From: DSWT01 sp049975385
GTDB lineage: Bacteria; Chloroflexota; Anaerolineae; B4-G1; SLSP01
NCBI GenBank assembly: GCA_049975385.1
Contig: JBNGDO010000003.1
Location: 1-64,000, forward strand
DNA: 64,000 bases
Reading direction: 5' to 3'
Under the pieces are notes generated by a model, which had not been told where the DNA came from, ran no database searches, and was given only the letters and a program-made list of their open reading frames with translations. The position numbers and the translations under genes are program-made. This document shows, one piece after another, positions 7,628-16,055 of this stretch (the stretch's first letter is position 1; each line of letters opens with the position of its first letter).

Positions 7628-8928
7628 CGGAAATTTGCACATTGACCAATGCGCTTGTGGCGAAGTTGGTTGCTTACCGGCGCGACTTTCACCGCTATGC
7701 CGAGACTGGCTGGCTGGAGTTTCGGACGGCGTCGCTCGTTGCCCGGCGTCTGGCGGACCTGGGATTCGACGTCTGCGTGGGACGCGAGGTGATACGGGGC
7801 GAAGCGCGGATGGGATTGCCTGATCAGGTGACGTTGGATGCCGCCTGGGAGCGTGCGGTGGCCCAGGGCGGTGATCCGGCGTATCTTGATTTGTTGAAGG
7901 GTGGCTTTACCGGCGTCGTGGGCGTGCTCAGGAACGGCGATGGCCCGACGGTGGGATTGCGTTTCGATATGGATGCCCTGGATATTCAAGAAAGCGCCGC
8001 CGAGACCCATCGTCCGGCGCACGAGGGCTTTGCTTCTGTGAATGGTGGCATGGCCCACGCCTGCGGTCACGATGGGCACACGGCGCTCGGATTGGGCGTG
8101 GCCGAGGTGCTGATGGCGCTGCGGGATGTATTCTGCGGCACGGTCAAACTGATCTTCCAACCGGCAGAGGAGGGCGTGCGCGGCGCGAAGTCGATGGTGG
8201 AGGCCGGCGTGCTGGATGACGTCGATGTCCTGTTGGGCCTGCATCTCTACGGCAGGTGGAACCTCGGCGAGATCGAGTGCGCCCGCAGCAATTTCCTGGC
8301 GACGAGCAAGTTCGACGCGGTCATCAGGGGCGAAGCGGGGCACGCGGGCGGCGATCCGCAGGCGGGCAAGAACGCGCTGCTGGCTGCCGCGACGGCAGTG
8401 ATCAACCTGTACGCCATCCCGCGTCACCGGGAGGGCGCGACGCGCATCAACGTGGGAAAGCTGATTGCCGGAGAGGGGCGCAACGTCATCTGCCCGGAGG
8501 CGCGGCTCGTCATCGAGACCCGTGGCGTGGCGACGGAGCTGAACGACTATATGGTCGAGCGGGCCACGCGCGTACTGACGTCCGCTGCCGCGATGTACGA
8601 TTGCACCGTAGACATCATCGCGATGGGCAGCGCGCCGTTAGCCGAGAGTGACAAGGCTTTGGGAGAGCAGGTGGAGTCCATCGCCTTGAGCATGGAGGGC
8701 TTTTCCCTGCACCCGCCCGAAAGCGGCGGGGGCAGCGAAGACTACACTTACATGATGCGTCGCGTGCAAGAGCGTGGCGGCCTGGCAACGCACATCGGCC
8801 TGGGCGCGGGCATTGGCGCGGGCGGTCACCACACGGCGACGTTCGACTTCGATGAGCGGGCTCTCGCCGATGCGGTCAAATTGCTTGTAGCAGTGACGGT
8901 GGATGTGTTGGGACAAAAACAGACCTGA
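7618..8928 (+). CDS. M20 family amidohydrolase, AbgA-like
   Basis: About 436 residues from ATG 7618; an in-frame start at 7522 would begin in repeat-derived sequence. M20D signatures are intact: RRDFHRYAETGW, LRFDMDALDI, ACGHDGH with the metal-binding Cys/His, the catalytic EEG, and a late GSEDYTYM ligand. The length and the insertion after 'GFDVCVGREVI' resemble p-aminobenzoyl-glutamate hydrolase subunit A (AbgA) more than hippuricase, but the substrate is inferred. Soluble and cytosolic. It is transcribed divergently from ugd and ends inside a terminator hairpin. Confidence 0.85.
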   Translation: MVNSEICTLTNALVAKLVAYRRDFHRYAETGWLEFRTASLVARRLADLGFDVCVGREVIRGEARMGLPDQVTLDAAWERAVAQGGDPAYLDLLKGGFTGVVGVLRNGDGPTVGLRFDMDALDIQESAAETHRPAHEGFASVNGGMAHACGHDGHTALGLGVAEVLMALRDVFCGTVKLIFQPAEEGVRGAKSMVEAGVLDDVDVLLGLHLYGRWNLGEIECARSNFLATSKFDAVIRGEAGHAGGDPQAGKNALLAAATAVINLYAIPRHREGATRINVGKLIAGEGRNVICPEARLVIETRGVATELNDYMVERATRVLTSAAAMYDCTVDIIAMGSAPLAESDKALGEQVESIALSMEGFSLHPPESGGGSEDYTYMMRRVQERGGLATHIGLGAGIGAGGHHTATFDFDERALADAVKLLVAVTVDVLGQKQT

Positions 8929-8953
8929 CAGGTCTTCCGAAACCTGTCAGGTC
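8922..8953. terminator. Perfect 12-bp hairpin at convergent gene ends
   Basis: GACCTGACAGGT (8922-8933) and ACCTGTCAGGTC (8942-8953) enclose an 8-base loop. The TGA stop of the M20 gene lies within the left arm. The convergent LLM gene ends 12 bases away, so the hairpin can serve both strands, although no long T tract follows. Confidence 0.7.
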
Positions 8954-8964
8954 TAGCTTAGGCG

Positions 8965-9972
8965 TTATTTCGTCGCAAACGTATCGATCATCAATCGCAC
9001 GTCGCCCAACGGGTACAGAATCGGGCACGTCGCGCCACGTTTGATGTATTCCTGCACCTTGGCACGGGCTTCTTCCGGCGTGCCGGTGGCGGTGATCTTC
9101 AGCACCAGCTCATCGGGGACGTAGATCATCGCTTTTTGGATTTGCTCCTTGGTGGCGGGCCACCCTAGGATGCCCTGAATCTTCTCCACCACGTCCTTCT
9201 TCACGCCGCTGGCCTTGGCGATGTGCGGCTGCTGCGCGAGGTACTGCGTGAGCAGCATCTTCGCGCCGCGGATGGCCTCCGCCTGATCCTCGTGGACCGA
9301 GCAGACGACGAGCTGTGGGCGGTCGAGGTCATCGACGGTGCGGCCGGCTTTGCGCGCGCCCTTGTCGAGCAGTTCCATCGCCTCGTCGTTGTACTCCGGC
9401 GGCACGCAGTAGTTGAGCACCGCGCCGTCGGCGATCTCACCCGTCATCTCCATCATCTGCGGGCCGGTCGCGCCGATCATAATCGGGACGTTGCGCGGCT
9501 CCCGCCGCCCGTGGACGACGTCCAGCTCGATGTTGTTCACGTAGTGGAACTCGCCGTGGTATGTTACCCGTTCCAGCGCCAGCAGCTTGCGCATCACCTC
9601 GACGGTTTCGCGCATGGCGGTGAGCGGCTTGCGCCGGTCGATGCCGACGTTCTTCGCCAGCGGGTCCCACCACGCGCCGATGCCGCAGATGATGCGGTCG
9701 GGCGCGAGGTCGTCCAGCGTGAGGAAGGTCGCCGCCAACAGGCCGATGTTGCGCGTCCAGTTGTTGATGACGCCGGAACCGATCTTGATGGTGCGGGTGG
9801 CGGCCGCGAAGGCCGCCATCGGCACAATGGCGTCGCGGACGAGGCGGCTCTCCGCCTGCCAGACGGCCTCGAAGCCGCGTTCCTCCGCGTACTGCGCGTA
9901 AGCCATCCCGTCGCGGATGGGGTGCGCGTCCTGTAAATACAGCCCTACTCGTGGAATATCGTTTTGTGGCAT
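8965..9972 (-). CDS. LLM-class F420-dependent oxidoreductase
   Basis: 335 residues of the luciferase-like TIM-barrel family, in the branch with methylenetetrahydromethanopterin reductase. Seen: 'RVGLYLQDAHPIRDGM.YAQ.AEERGFEAVWQAE' at the N-terminus, 'IKIGSGVIN' and 'IMIGATGPQMMEMTGEIADGAVLN'. Such enzymes take hydride from reduced F420. The physiological substrate cannot be read. It is the third gene of an npdG-cofE-LLM string, which supports F420 rather than FMN as cofactor. ATG 9972 has a strong GGAGG. Confidence 0.85.
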   Translation of the reverse strand: MPQNDIPRVGLYLQDAHPIRDGMAYAQYAEERGFEAVWQAESRLVRDAIVPMAAFAAATRTIKIGSGVINNWTRNIGLLAATFLTLDDLAPDRIICGIGAWWDPLAKNVGIDRRKPLTAMRETVEVMRKLLALERVTYHGEFHYVNNIELDVVHGRREPRNVPIMIGATGPQMMEMTGEIADGAVLNYCVPPEYNDEAMELLDKGARKAGRTVDDLDRPQLVVCSVHEDQAEAIRGAKMLLTQYLAQQPHIAKASGVKKDVVEKIQGILGWPATKEQIQKAMIYVPDELVLKITATGTPEEARAKVQEYIKRGATCPILYPLGDVRLMIDTFATK

Positions 9973-9995
9973 AATTACCTCCTGAATGTATGTGA

Positions 9996-10078
9996 GAATC
10001 AGCGAATAGAAGAATCAGCGAATCAATGAGCCAGTGGGCCATTCTCTCATTCTTTCATTCGCTGATTCTTTGATTCTC
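9996..10078. repeat. GAATCAGCGAAT stutter repeat with inverted copy
   Basis: GAATCAGCGAAT is iterated from 9996 to 10024 and meets inverted copies up to 10078 (ATTCGCTGATTC at 10057-10068), so the whole gap between cofE and the LLM gene can fold back on itself. Confidence 0.8.
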
Positions 10079-10079
10079 T

Positions 10080-10868
10080 TTATCTGAACAAGTCTTTCTC
10101 TGCTGCGCGCTGCATATCCGTGGCGTGACCGTCGCCGCGCGGGTAGTCGGCTCCACGGATGAGGACGACGGGCAGGCCCTCCGCCGCCTGCCCGGTGACG
10201 AGGCCCGCTGCCGCCGCCAGCTCGTCGGCGCGGGCGACGGTGGTGACGCGCAGCGCATAGCCGAACATATCCGGTTGCCCGCGCAGATCGGCGATGGGCA
10301 GCATCCCGGCGACGCCGAGTGCCACGTTGACCGTCCCCAGCCGCCAGGGCCGCCCGTGCGTATCCGTGATGATGACGGCGATGTCCGCACCGGTTGCAGC
10401 GACTAACCTCTCACGGATATGTCGCGCTGAGGCATCCGGATTAACCGGTAGCGTGAGCGCGATTTCGCCTCCGGGACCGAAGACGTTCGAGCGATCTACG
10501 CCGGCGTTGGCGCAAATCCAGCCATGGCGTGTCTCCATGATGAGCGTGCCTTCGCGCTGGCGCACGACGCCGCGTGATCCGCGCAGGATGACTTCGACCA
10601 GGCGCGGATCCTTGTCCGTCGCGGCGGCGAGTGTCTGCGCCTCCGGCGACGGCTCGACGTCGGCGAGGTTCACGGCGCAGCCCTCGGCCTTGGACACGAT
10701 CTTCTGCGTGACGACCACCACGTCGCCATCGGCCAGTACCAGGCCCGCCCGGTCGAGCGCGTCGAGGATCAATTGTGCAACGTCATCCCCGGCTTGCACG
10801 TCGGGAATGCCCGGCAGGGCGTAGAGCGTGAGTTGCGGGTCGCGAGTTAAGAGTTGCGAGTTTTGCAT
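10080..10868 (-). CDS. cofE: Coenzyme F420-0:L-glutamate ligase
   Basis: 262 residues. CofE adds gamma-linked glutamates to F420-0 using GTP. Family motifs seen: 'LPGIPDVQAGDDVAQLI', 'DGDVVVVTQKIVSKAEG', 'ETRHGWICANAGVDRSNV' and 'ITDTHGRPWRLG'. Lacking the C-terminal FMN domain of actinobacterial FbiB, it matches the stand-alone archaeal form. The first 13 codons are built from a repeated (A/G)ACTCGC-like word, so the N-terminus may be repeat-derived. It follows npdG by 34 bases, also repeat sequence. CofC/CofD/CofGH are not in the window. Confidence 0.92.
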   Translation of the reverse strand: MQNSQLLTRDPQLTLYALPGIPDVQAGDDVAQLILDALDRAGLVLADGDVVVVTQKIVSKAEGCAVNLADVEPSPEAQTLAAATDKDPRLVEVILRGSRGVVRQREGTLIMETRHGWICANAGVDRSNVFGPGGEIALTLPVNPDASARHIRERLVAATGADIAVIITDTHGRPWRLGTVNVALGVAGMLPIADLRGQPDMFGYALRVTTVARADELAAAAGLVTGQAAEGLPVVLIRGADYPRGDGHATDMQRAAEKDLFR

Positions 10869-10903
10869 CTTGTTTCTTGCATCCTGCCTCTTGCATCCTG
10901 CTT
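10830..10903. repeat. Stutter repeat across the cofE start
   Basis: On the minus strand CAGGATGCAAGA-type units are repeated between npdG and cofE, then AACTCGC/GACCCGCAACTC units continue into the first codons of cofE. The coding sequence therefore begins in repeat DNA. Confidence 0.65.
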
Positions 10904-11565
10904 CATGGCAGTCCCGTGATACGGATACCCGACCCCGGCACTTTGTAGCGGATGTTGATGCCGATGAGGATCGAGGTCAGCCCCTCCACGACTTTGGCGT
11001 TGACCAGCGGCCCGGCATCGATGCCGCGTGTGCCGATGTCTTCGGCGAGTTGGATGGCAACCGCTTTAGCCGCCTTCTTGTCGCCGCAGACGAGGACATC
11101 GCAAGCGATGGGATGCTCCGGGTCTTCCAACGTGTGCGCGCCGACGTTCTGGAACGCGGCGACGACGTCCACGCCGGAGCCGAGGATGGCCTGGGCCTGC
11201 TCGGAGGCCGAGCCTTCGGGCGGAATGTAGACCCGGGCCACTTTGGGCGGCTTCAACGCGACATTGACGTTGATCAGCGTTTTGCCTTGCAGCGCACCGG
11301 TGAGGGTTTCGAGCAGGGCGTTTTGCGCGGCGTAGGGCACGGTCAGCACGGCGACGTCGCAGGTATACGCGGCGTCGACGTTCGCCATGCCACTGACCAG
11401 CGCGTCGCCGAGTTTGGCGTTGACCTCACCGGCAACGCGCTGTGCCTTTTCGGCCTTCCGCGAGCCGATGATGACGGTGTGCCCGGCTTTGGCCCAGCGC
11501 ATGGCGAGGCCAGGCCCTTCGTTGCCCGTGCCACCGAGGATGGCAATGGTGTAGTATTGTGTCAC
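10903..11565 (-). CDS. npdG: NADPH:F420 oxidoreductase
   Basis: 220 residues. It transfers hydride between NADPH and F420. The N-terminal dinucleotide motif GGTGNEGPG followed by IIGSRKAEKA matches F420-dependent NADP reductase, as do the DVAVLTVPY and 'CGDKKAAKAVAIQLAEDIG' segments. GTG at 11565 is the likely start, with GGAGGAC just upstream. First gene of the F420 string. The whole fold is present and there is no sign of decay. Confidence 0.93.
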   Translation of the reverse strand: MTQYYTIAILGGTGNEGPGLAMRWAKAGHTVIIGSRKAEKAQRVAGEVNAKLGDALVSGMANVDAAYTCDVAVLTVPYAAQNALLETLTGALQGKTLINVNVALKPPKVARVYIPPEGSASEQAQAILGSGVDVVAAFQNVGAHTLEDPEHPIACDVLVCGDKKAAKAVAIQLAEDIGTRGIDAGPLVNAKVVEGLTSILIGINIRYKVPGSGIRITGLP

Positions 11566-11566
11566 G

Positions 11567-11641
11567 TTTAGTCCTCCATGATAGTCTGATAGTCGTTAGT
11601 CTGGCGTCAGCAAACCACGAATCTACACGAATTTTCACGAA
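11567..11641. repeat. AGTC stutter plus second copy of the 28-base repeat
   Basis: TAGTCTGATAGTCGTTAGTC-like repetition around 11581-11602 is followed by an exact copy of the 28-base string also found at 4670-4697 (CAAACCACGAATCTACACGA and 8 further bases). Here it is a single arm, not an inverted pair. Confidence 0.75.
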
Positions 11642-11661
11642 TGGCAATCAAGCTCACGGCA

Positions 11662-14600
11662 TTAGTTACTGTTGCTCTCTCGCAGCACCAAGGGCAGGTA
11701 GATGAATCTGATTTCGCTGTTGAGCGGGATGTAGTCGCCTTTGTTCATTGCCATAGCGACGTTGCCGGCTTCATCGACGGCCTGTAAGACGTAGCGCGCA
11801 TTGGCAGGAATGTCTTCCGCGATGCCTGTCCAGCTCTGCCCGGACGGATCGTTGGGGTCACGGTCCAGCGGAATGCTCCAGATGCGCTCCGCTGTGATGA
11901 AGGTGAAGAAGAATTGCTTGACGAAGCCTTCGGAGTCTTCGGCCGTTGCCTCCAGGGTGACGGTAGGCGTGCCCGTGATCCGCAACGCCTGGGCGGTGAG
12001 GATGCGCGGTGGCGTGAAGTCTTCATTCCACGGGCGTGTGTAGAGGATGTCGATGAGGGCATTGGAAACCAACCGCATTTCGCCGCTCCCCGTGTTGTAG
12101 AGCGCGAAAGTGCCGGCAACGCTATTTGGCCCTTCCTCGAAGGCGTTGACGGTGAACAGTCGTGGTGATGACCAGCCCAAGCCTTCATTCAACAACGGTT
12201 CGGTCTGCGCCGTATCGGTCACCGGGCGCGTGACGACCGGGTCCATCCTTTCAACCGGCGTCAGGTTCGCCGACCTGAGCAGCACGCCACGCGGTGTCCA
12301 GGCGATCCCATCGGGCAGCGGTGGGAGTTGGATGGAGGCCGATGGCAGCAAGGGACGTCCGGTCGTCCCGTGCGTCCAGAGGTCTTCGGCGCCGATGCTG
12401 TAGTAGTTGCCGGCGTTGCCGCTCCGTTCGTGCAGCTCGGGTGTGACGTAGACGTATTGCGCCAGGAGTTTGAGACTCAAAGGATTGGTCGCCACCTGCG
12501 TCGTGGTGATGGGGGGGACGTAATCGAGTGGGCTGAGCGTGTTCGGTACCTCGACGGTGTACATCGGCAGCCCGTAGAGCGCGGCTTCCAGGATGGATTT
12601 GGCATCGTATGGCGTCAGTCCGCCGTGTGGTAACCCTTGTAGATAGCGTAGTTTGGCATTGCGGAGCGCCATCCCGATGGGCACGCCGGTGTAACGGCCC
12701 AATTCCTGGGTCAGGTAAACCATCAGGCGTTCCGACCCGGCAATGCCGTCGTCGGTGCCGTAACCATAGCCGGTGTTGGCGATCCACGTACTACCTTTGG
12801 AGACAAGCGCCTGGGGAAAGTCCGGCGTGGTCTGTGCGTAGATGCCGGGGACGTTGTCGTCGGGGACGCTGTATCCCGCGTGGCAGCCCATCGACCAGGC
12901 AATGCTCCCGGCAATTGAGGGGTCTGCATCGATGATGTCAGTGTTGAAGAACAAATCCGCCGTTGTCGTGGCGCTGGCCGGCAGCGCGGCCCAGTGCTCG
13001 AAGTGGGCGTTGACGGCGACCAGGTCCGGGACGGTAGTGCGATTTGTCCATTCGGCGCGCAGATCATCGGCAGTCCATGTGTTGTTGATCAATGTGCTGG
13101 GGAAGGATGGGAAATGCATTGCGCCGAGCGCCCCGGCGATCACGGTGGAGGAGTCGGCGAGAAAGTCATAGCCGGTGACGAGGGCGCTATTGGAAGATAA
13201 GGTGCCGCCAGTTTCCAGGAACACATTGATCGCCAACTCGATGTTCTCCGGTGTCTCGACCAGTCGTCCGGTAGCCTGCAAGGGACGCCAGAAGTATTGC
13301 CCGCGGTACCCCAATTCCATGCCGGACAATGTGCCGTAGGCGTCGTCGGTGAGATAGAATCCCAGCCGGGTGGCCGCGCCCAGCGCTGATCCCGCGTAGC
13401 CGATCCTCCCAAATTCGCGCTCATTGGCGATGCGGGTGAAGTCCTTTTGCCGGTAGAAGGGAATTTGCTCATCGCTACCCGCGAGGACGACGTATTTGAT
13501 CTCGGGTTCGTTCAACAAGGCCGGAGTCACGACCTCCTCACGGATGGCCTGTACCAATTGGTTGGCAACCTGGACGTTGCAATAGTTGGCGTTCCAATAA
13601 GCGTAGTGTTCATCCACGATCGGGTTGCTTTCGATCGGGTAGAGGATGCCGCGTACGTTGTCGGCGTCGGCGAGGAGGTGGAGCGCCTCGGTCACGAGTG
13701 TCGTTTGCGCCAGACCGTACGTTTGTGCCAGCCGGGTAGGATTGTAGAGGATCAGGGTGAGTGGGTGCGTTGTCGACGTGACACTGGTGCCGGTGTAAAT
13801 CTCTGTGGACAGTAGCCCGACAGGATAGTTCGGCGTCCACGTGCAGCCAGGAAGCGACAATGGCGATGTTTCTACCGACAAATTGTACGGTTGGTCGGTG
13901 TAGGCCGCGCCATCGGTGGGCAGCACGATGGCGTAATAGGTTCCCGGATAAAATGCGATCACGCGCACTTGCTCGGCCTGTATCCCAGGATTGGAGGAGA
14001 TGGAGGCCCAGCCGCCGATGGAGGCCCACCCACCAATGGAAGCCCACCCGCCGATGGAGGCCCATCCGCCAATCGAGGCCCACCCGCCGATGGACGCCCA
14101 CCCGCCGATGGACGCCCACCCGCCAATCGACGCCCATCCACCGGTACTCTCGATATTGCCGTCTTCGTCGGTGATGACGGGATCATCCAACGCGCTCAAC
14201 TCTTGCCCGGGCGGCAGCTCGGGCAGCAGGCTTGGGTCCGGCGCGACGATGAGTTCGTAGTCTGCCGGGAGGTTGTGCAGCGTCACGGTGAGCAGCGAGG
14301 GTTCAACAATCTCAAAGCTATACCAATCCTTGTCTCCACGCCAGCCAATGGCAGCCGTGATGTTGGCGGGGATGCTGAGCGGCGTTGCCGTATCGTAGGT
14401 GTTGTTATATTCGTAGGGGTCCAGCGGCGGTTTGGTGGGCGGCAGGACGCGTTCGCCGCCACCAACCATAATGGCCCCCGCCGTTTCTTGGAGTAGAATT
14501 TTCCCGGTGCCGTCAAAAGCCAGGCCGAATTCTTCCATCGTTGCTTGATCCCAATAAACACTGGTGTGGGGCGCAAGCGTCTGCTCGCGGGCGGCTTTTT

Positions 14601-15933
14601 GTACGCCGTCATTGTTGAAAATCATCAACATAAAGGTGACGTCATATTCGCTGGGATTATGGACCCAGTAATAGGTCGCGTGATCAGGGTAGCGGTGAAT
14701 GGCGGGCAAGTAGACCGAGTCCATCGTCTGCCAGTCATAAATGCCTAAGGCGCTGTACCCGCTCAAGTCTTGGCCCGGTGCATCGTCGTAAAGGCGCTCT
14801 ATCACCGCGCCTGAGAACGCGGGATAGCTTGTATCCATCGACTCAATGTCCATCGCCCCGGCCCAGGGGGCGTCTGGGATGGGTAAATTGGATTGCGTCA
14901 TATAGCCGAAAGACAGCCCGGCGGTCTCGCTGATGACCAGGCCGTCTCCAACACGTTGGTAGGCGATGGACGACCCGCTACCGCTAGAGGCTGGGGCGGT
15001 TTGGCCGAGCCAGACCTGGCTGTAGAGTTGGTCAGTGCGATTGAGCACCCTGGGCACGACCAGGCGCTCGCCAGCATCAAACCCGCTGCTCCCTTCCCAG
15101 GCTTCAGCGATGGCGCCATTGGCATCCAGCGCCGCTATATAGCCTACGAGTATGGCTTCAGGATCCTCAGCGATAAACGTCCCGCTTTCTGTAGGCGCTA
15201 AATGTCCCTGAGCTATGGGATCGTAGATAAAGAGTTCAAAGGGCGCGAGGATGACGGTGTCTGTATAACGTGTTACACCGCCGGACCCAAAATTGATGCT
15301 GACGGTTTCGGTATAGGCGTTAGCGTTCTGCAAATAGATGCGCGGGGTTAAATCCGCTCGCGGGCTGCCGACCCACGGGAAGACGATCTGGCTCTCGTTG
15401 AGGAGAGGGGTGTAAGCCGCCAGGTATTCGGGGGACCCGTCACCGGGCGTCGCTTTGACTAAACATGAGAGGTACTGGTCGCTGCTAATCCAGCCCGTCC
15501 CTTCAGTGATGCCAGTGCCAAACAGTGCATCCGCAAGGTCTTCCGGCGTGATGATGGTGCTGCCGCGTGGCGGGATGGTGCGACGGATCTCGACTGGCGC
15601 ACTTACCGCACCTTCCACACCCCACAGCGACAGGATGATGTTGCTTTCGCTGTACTCGCTAGTGTTCATGATGTGGATACTTGTCGGGACTTTATCAGGC
15701 TCGGTCGTGAAGTAGGGGACGGAGCATTCCGCGTAGAGTAGATAGTCGCTAGGTATAGAGAACGCTGTAAAGCCTACGGGGGTGCTGTTCGGGCTTTCCG
15801 GGGCTTCTTGGGCTTCCGGAGCTGTGGAGGGCGCGGTCAAGACGGGGGTAGGCGATGTCACCGAGAACATCAGAACGAGCATCAGAACCGCACCGATTGT
15901 GGTCAGGATGCACAGGTAAATCTTGGACTTCAT
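11662..15933 (-). CDS. Secreted C25/caspase-like peptidase, 1423 residues
   Basis: A signal peptide (MKSKIYLCILTTIG..) precedes about 480 residues of repeated beta-rich domains of the 'YWVHNPSEYDVTF' type. Then come a PPC-like domain (YEYNNTYDTATPLSIP.., about residues 500-590), a run of eight GGWASI hexapeptides (about 597-645) and a clan CD peptidase-like region (about 690-1150). The latter has the His segment VNAHFEHWAALP near residue 973 and the Cys segment SMGCHAGYSVP near 1017, as in gingipain-type C25 peptidases. Beta domains follow, and the C-terminus reads FIYLPLVLRESNSN. It is probably a surface or extracellular cysteine peptidase. The catalytic pair is visible; specificity is not. 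GGAGGCAG precedes the ATG. Confidence 0.85.
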   Translation of the reverse strand: MKSKIYLCILTTIGAVLMLVLMFSVTSPTPVLTAPSTAPEAQEAPESPNSTPVGFTAFSIPSDYLLYAECSVPYFTTEPDKVPTSIHIMNTSEYSESNIILSLWGVEGAVSAPVEIRRTIPPRGSTIITPEDLADALFGTGITEGTGWISSDQYLSCLVKATPGDGSPEYLAAYTPLLNESQIVFPWVGSPRADLTPRIYLQNANAYTETVSINFGSGGVTRYTDTVILAPFELFIYDPIAQGHLAPTESGTFIAEDPEAILVGYIAALDANGAIAEAWEGSSGFDAGERLVVPRVLNRTDQLYSQVWLGQTAPASSGSGSSIAYQRVGDGLVISETAGLSFGYMTQSNLPIPDAPWAGAMDIESMDTSYPAFSGAVIERLYDDAPGQDLSGYSALGIYDWQTMDSVYLPAIHRYPDHATYYWVHNPSEYDVTFMLMIFNNDGVQKAAREQTLAPHTSVYWDQATMEEFGLAFDGTGKILLQETAGAIMVGGGERVLPPTKPPLDPYEYNNTYDTATPLSIPANITAAIGWRGDKDWYSFEIVEPSLLTVTLHNLPADYELIVAPDPSLLPELPPGQELSALDDPVITDEDGNIESTGGWASIGGWASIGGWASIGGWASIGGWASIGGWASIGGWASIGGWASISSNPGIQAEQVRVIAFYPGTYYAIVLPTDGAAYTDQPYNLSVETSPLSLPGCTWTPNYPVGLLSTEIYTGTSVTSTTHPLTLILYNPTRLAQTYGLAQTTLVTEALHLLADADNVRGILYPIESNPIVDEHYAYWNANYCNVQVANQLVQAIREEVVTPALLNEPEIKYVVLAGSDEQIPFYRQKDFTRIANEREFGRIGYAGSALGAATRLGFYLTDDAYGTLSGMELGYRGQYFWRPLQATGRLVETPENIELAINVFLETGGTLSSNSALVTGYDFLADSSTVIAGALGAMHFPSFPSTLINNTWTADDLRAEWTNRTTVPDLVAVNAHFEHWAALPASATTTADLFFNTDIIDADPSIAGSIAWSMGCHAGYSVPDDNVPGIYAQTTPDFPQALVSKGSTWIANTGYGYGTDDGIAGSERLMVYLTQELGRYTGVPIGMALRNAKLRYLQGLPHGGLTPYDAKSILEAALYGLPMYTVEVPNTLSPLDYVPPITTTQVATNPLSLKLLAQYVYVTPELHERSGNAGNYYSIGAEDLWTHGTTGRPLLPSASIQLPPLPDGIAWTPRGVLLRSANLTPVERMDPVVTRPVTDTAQTEPLLNEGLGWSSPRLFTVNAFEEGPNSVAGTFALYNTGSGEMRLVSNALIDILYTRPWNEDFTPPRILTAQALRITGTPTVTLEATAEDSEGFVKQFFFTFITAERIWSIPLDRDPNDPSGQSWTGIAEDIPANARYVLQAVDEAGNVAMAMNKGDYIPLNSEIRFIYLPLVLRESNSN
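14000..14143 (-). repeat. Eight 18-base units encoding GGWASI
   Basis: Eight in-frame 18-base units (plus-strand unit like GATGGACGCCCACCCGCC) encode (GGWASI)8 within the C25-like protein. Synonymous differences between units, alternating at the first and sixth codon positions, show the array is not brand new. Units 6 and 7 are identical. Confidence 0.95.
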
Positions 15934-15973
15934 TGCTGCCTCCTTTACAATAACCTTTTTTCAACGCTTAAAG

Positions 15974-16016
15974 CGGATCACAATCCGCTGTCCCCGCCGC
16001 GCCGGATTGTGATCCG
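15974..16016. repeat. REP-like double hairpin
   Basis: CGGATCACAATCCG (15974-15987) and its exact reverse complement CGGATTGTGATCCG (16003-16016) are separated by 15 bases. Each arm is itself a small hairpin with complementary tetraloops (CACA and TGTG), so it can form either two stem-loops or one long stem. It lies between the cyclase gene and the C25-like gene and may end the upstream transcript. Confidence 0.8.
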
Positions 16017-16055
16017 GCGTAAGCATTTTCGTCATCATTGGTACGGAATGAATAC

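Noticed and set aside
7483..8427. Minus-strand 314-codon frame opposite the M20 amidohydrolase
   Set aside because: The plus-strand protein has all metal ligands. The antisense frame has no recognisable domain.
13995..14180. Possible CRISPR array from regular 18-base units
   Set aside because: There are no spacers. The units are contiguous, in frame and encode GGWASI, so this is a protein repeat.
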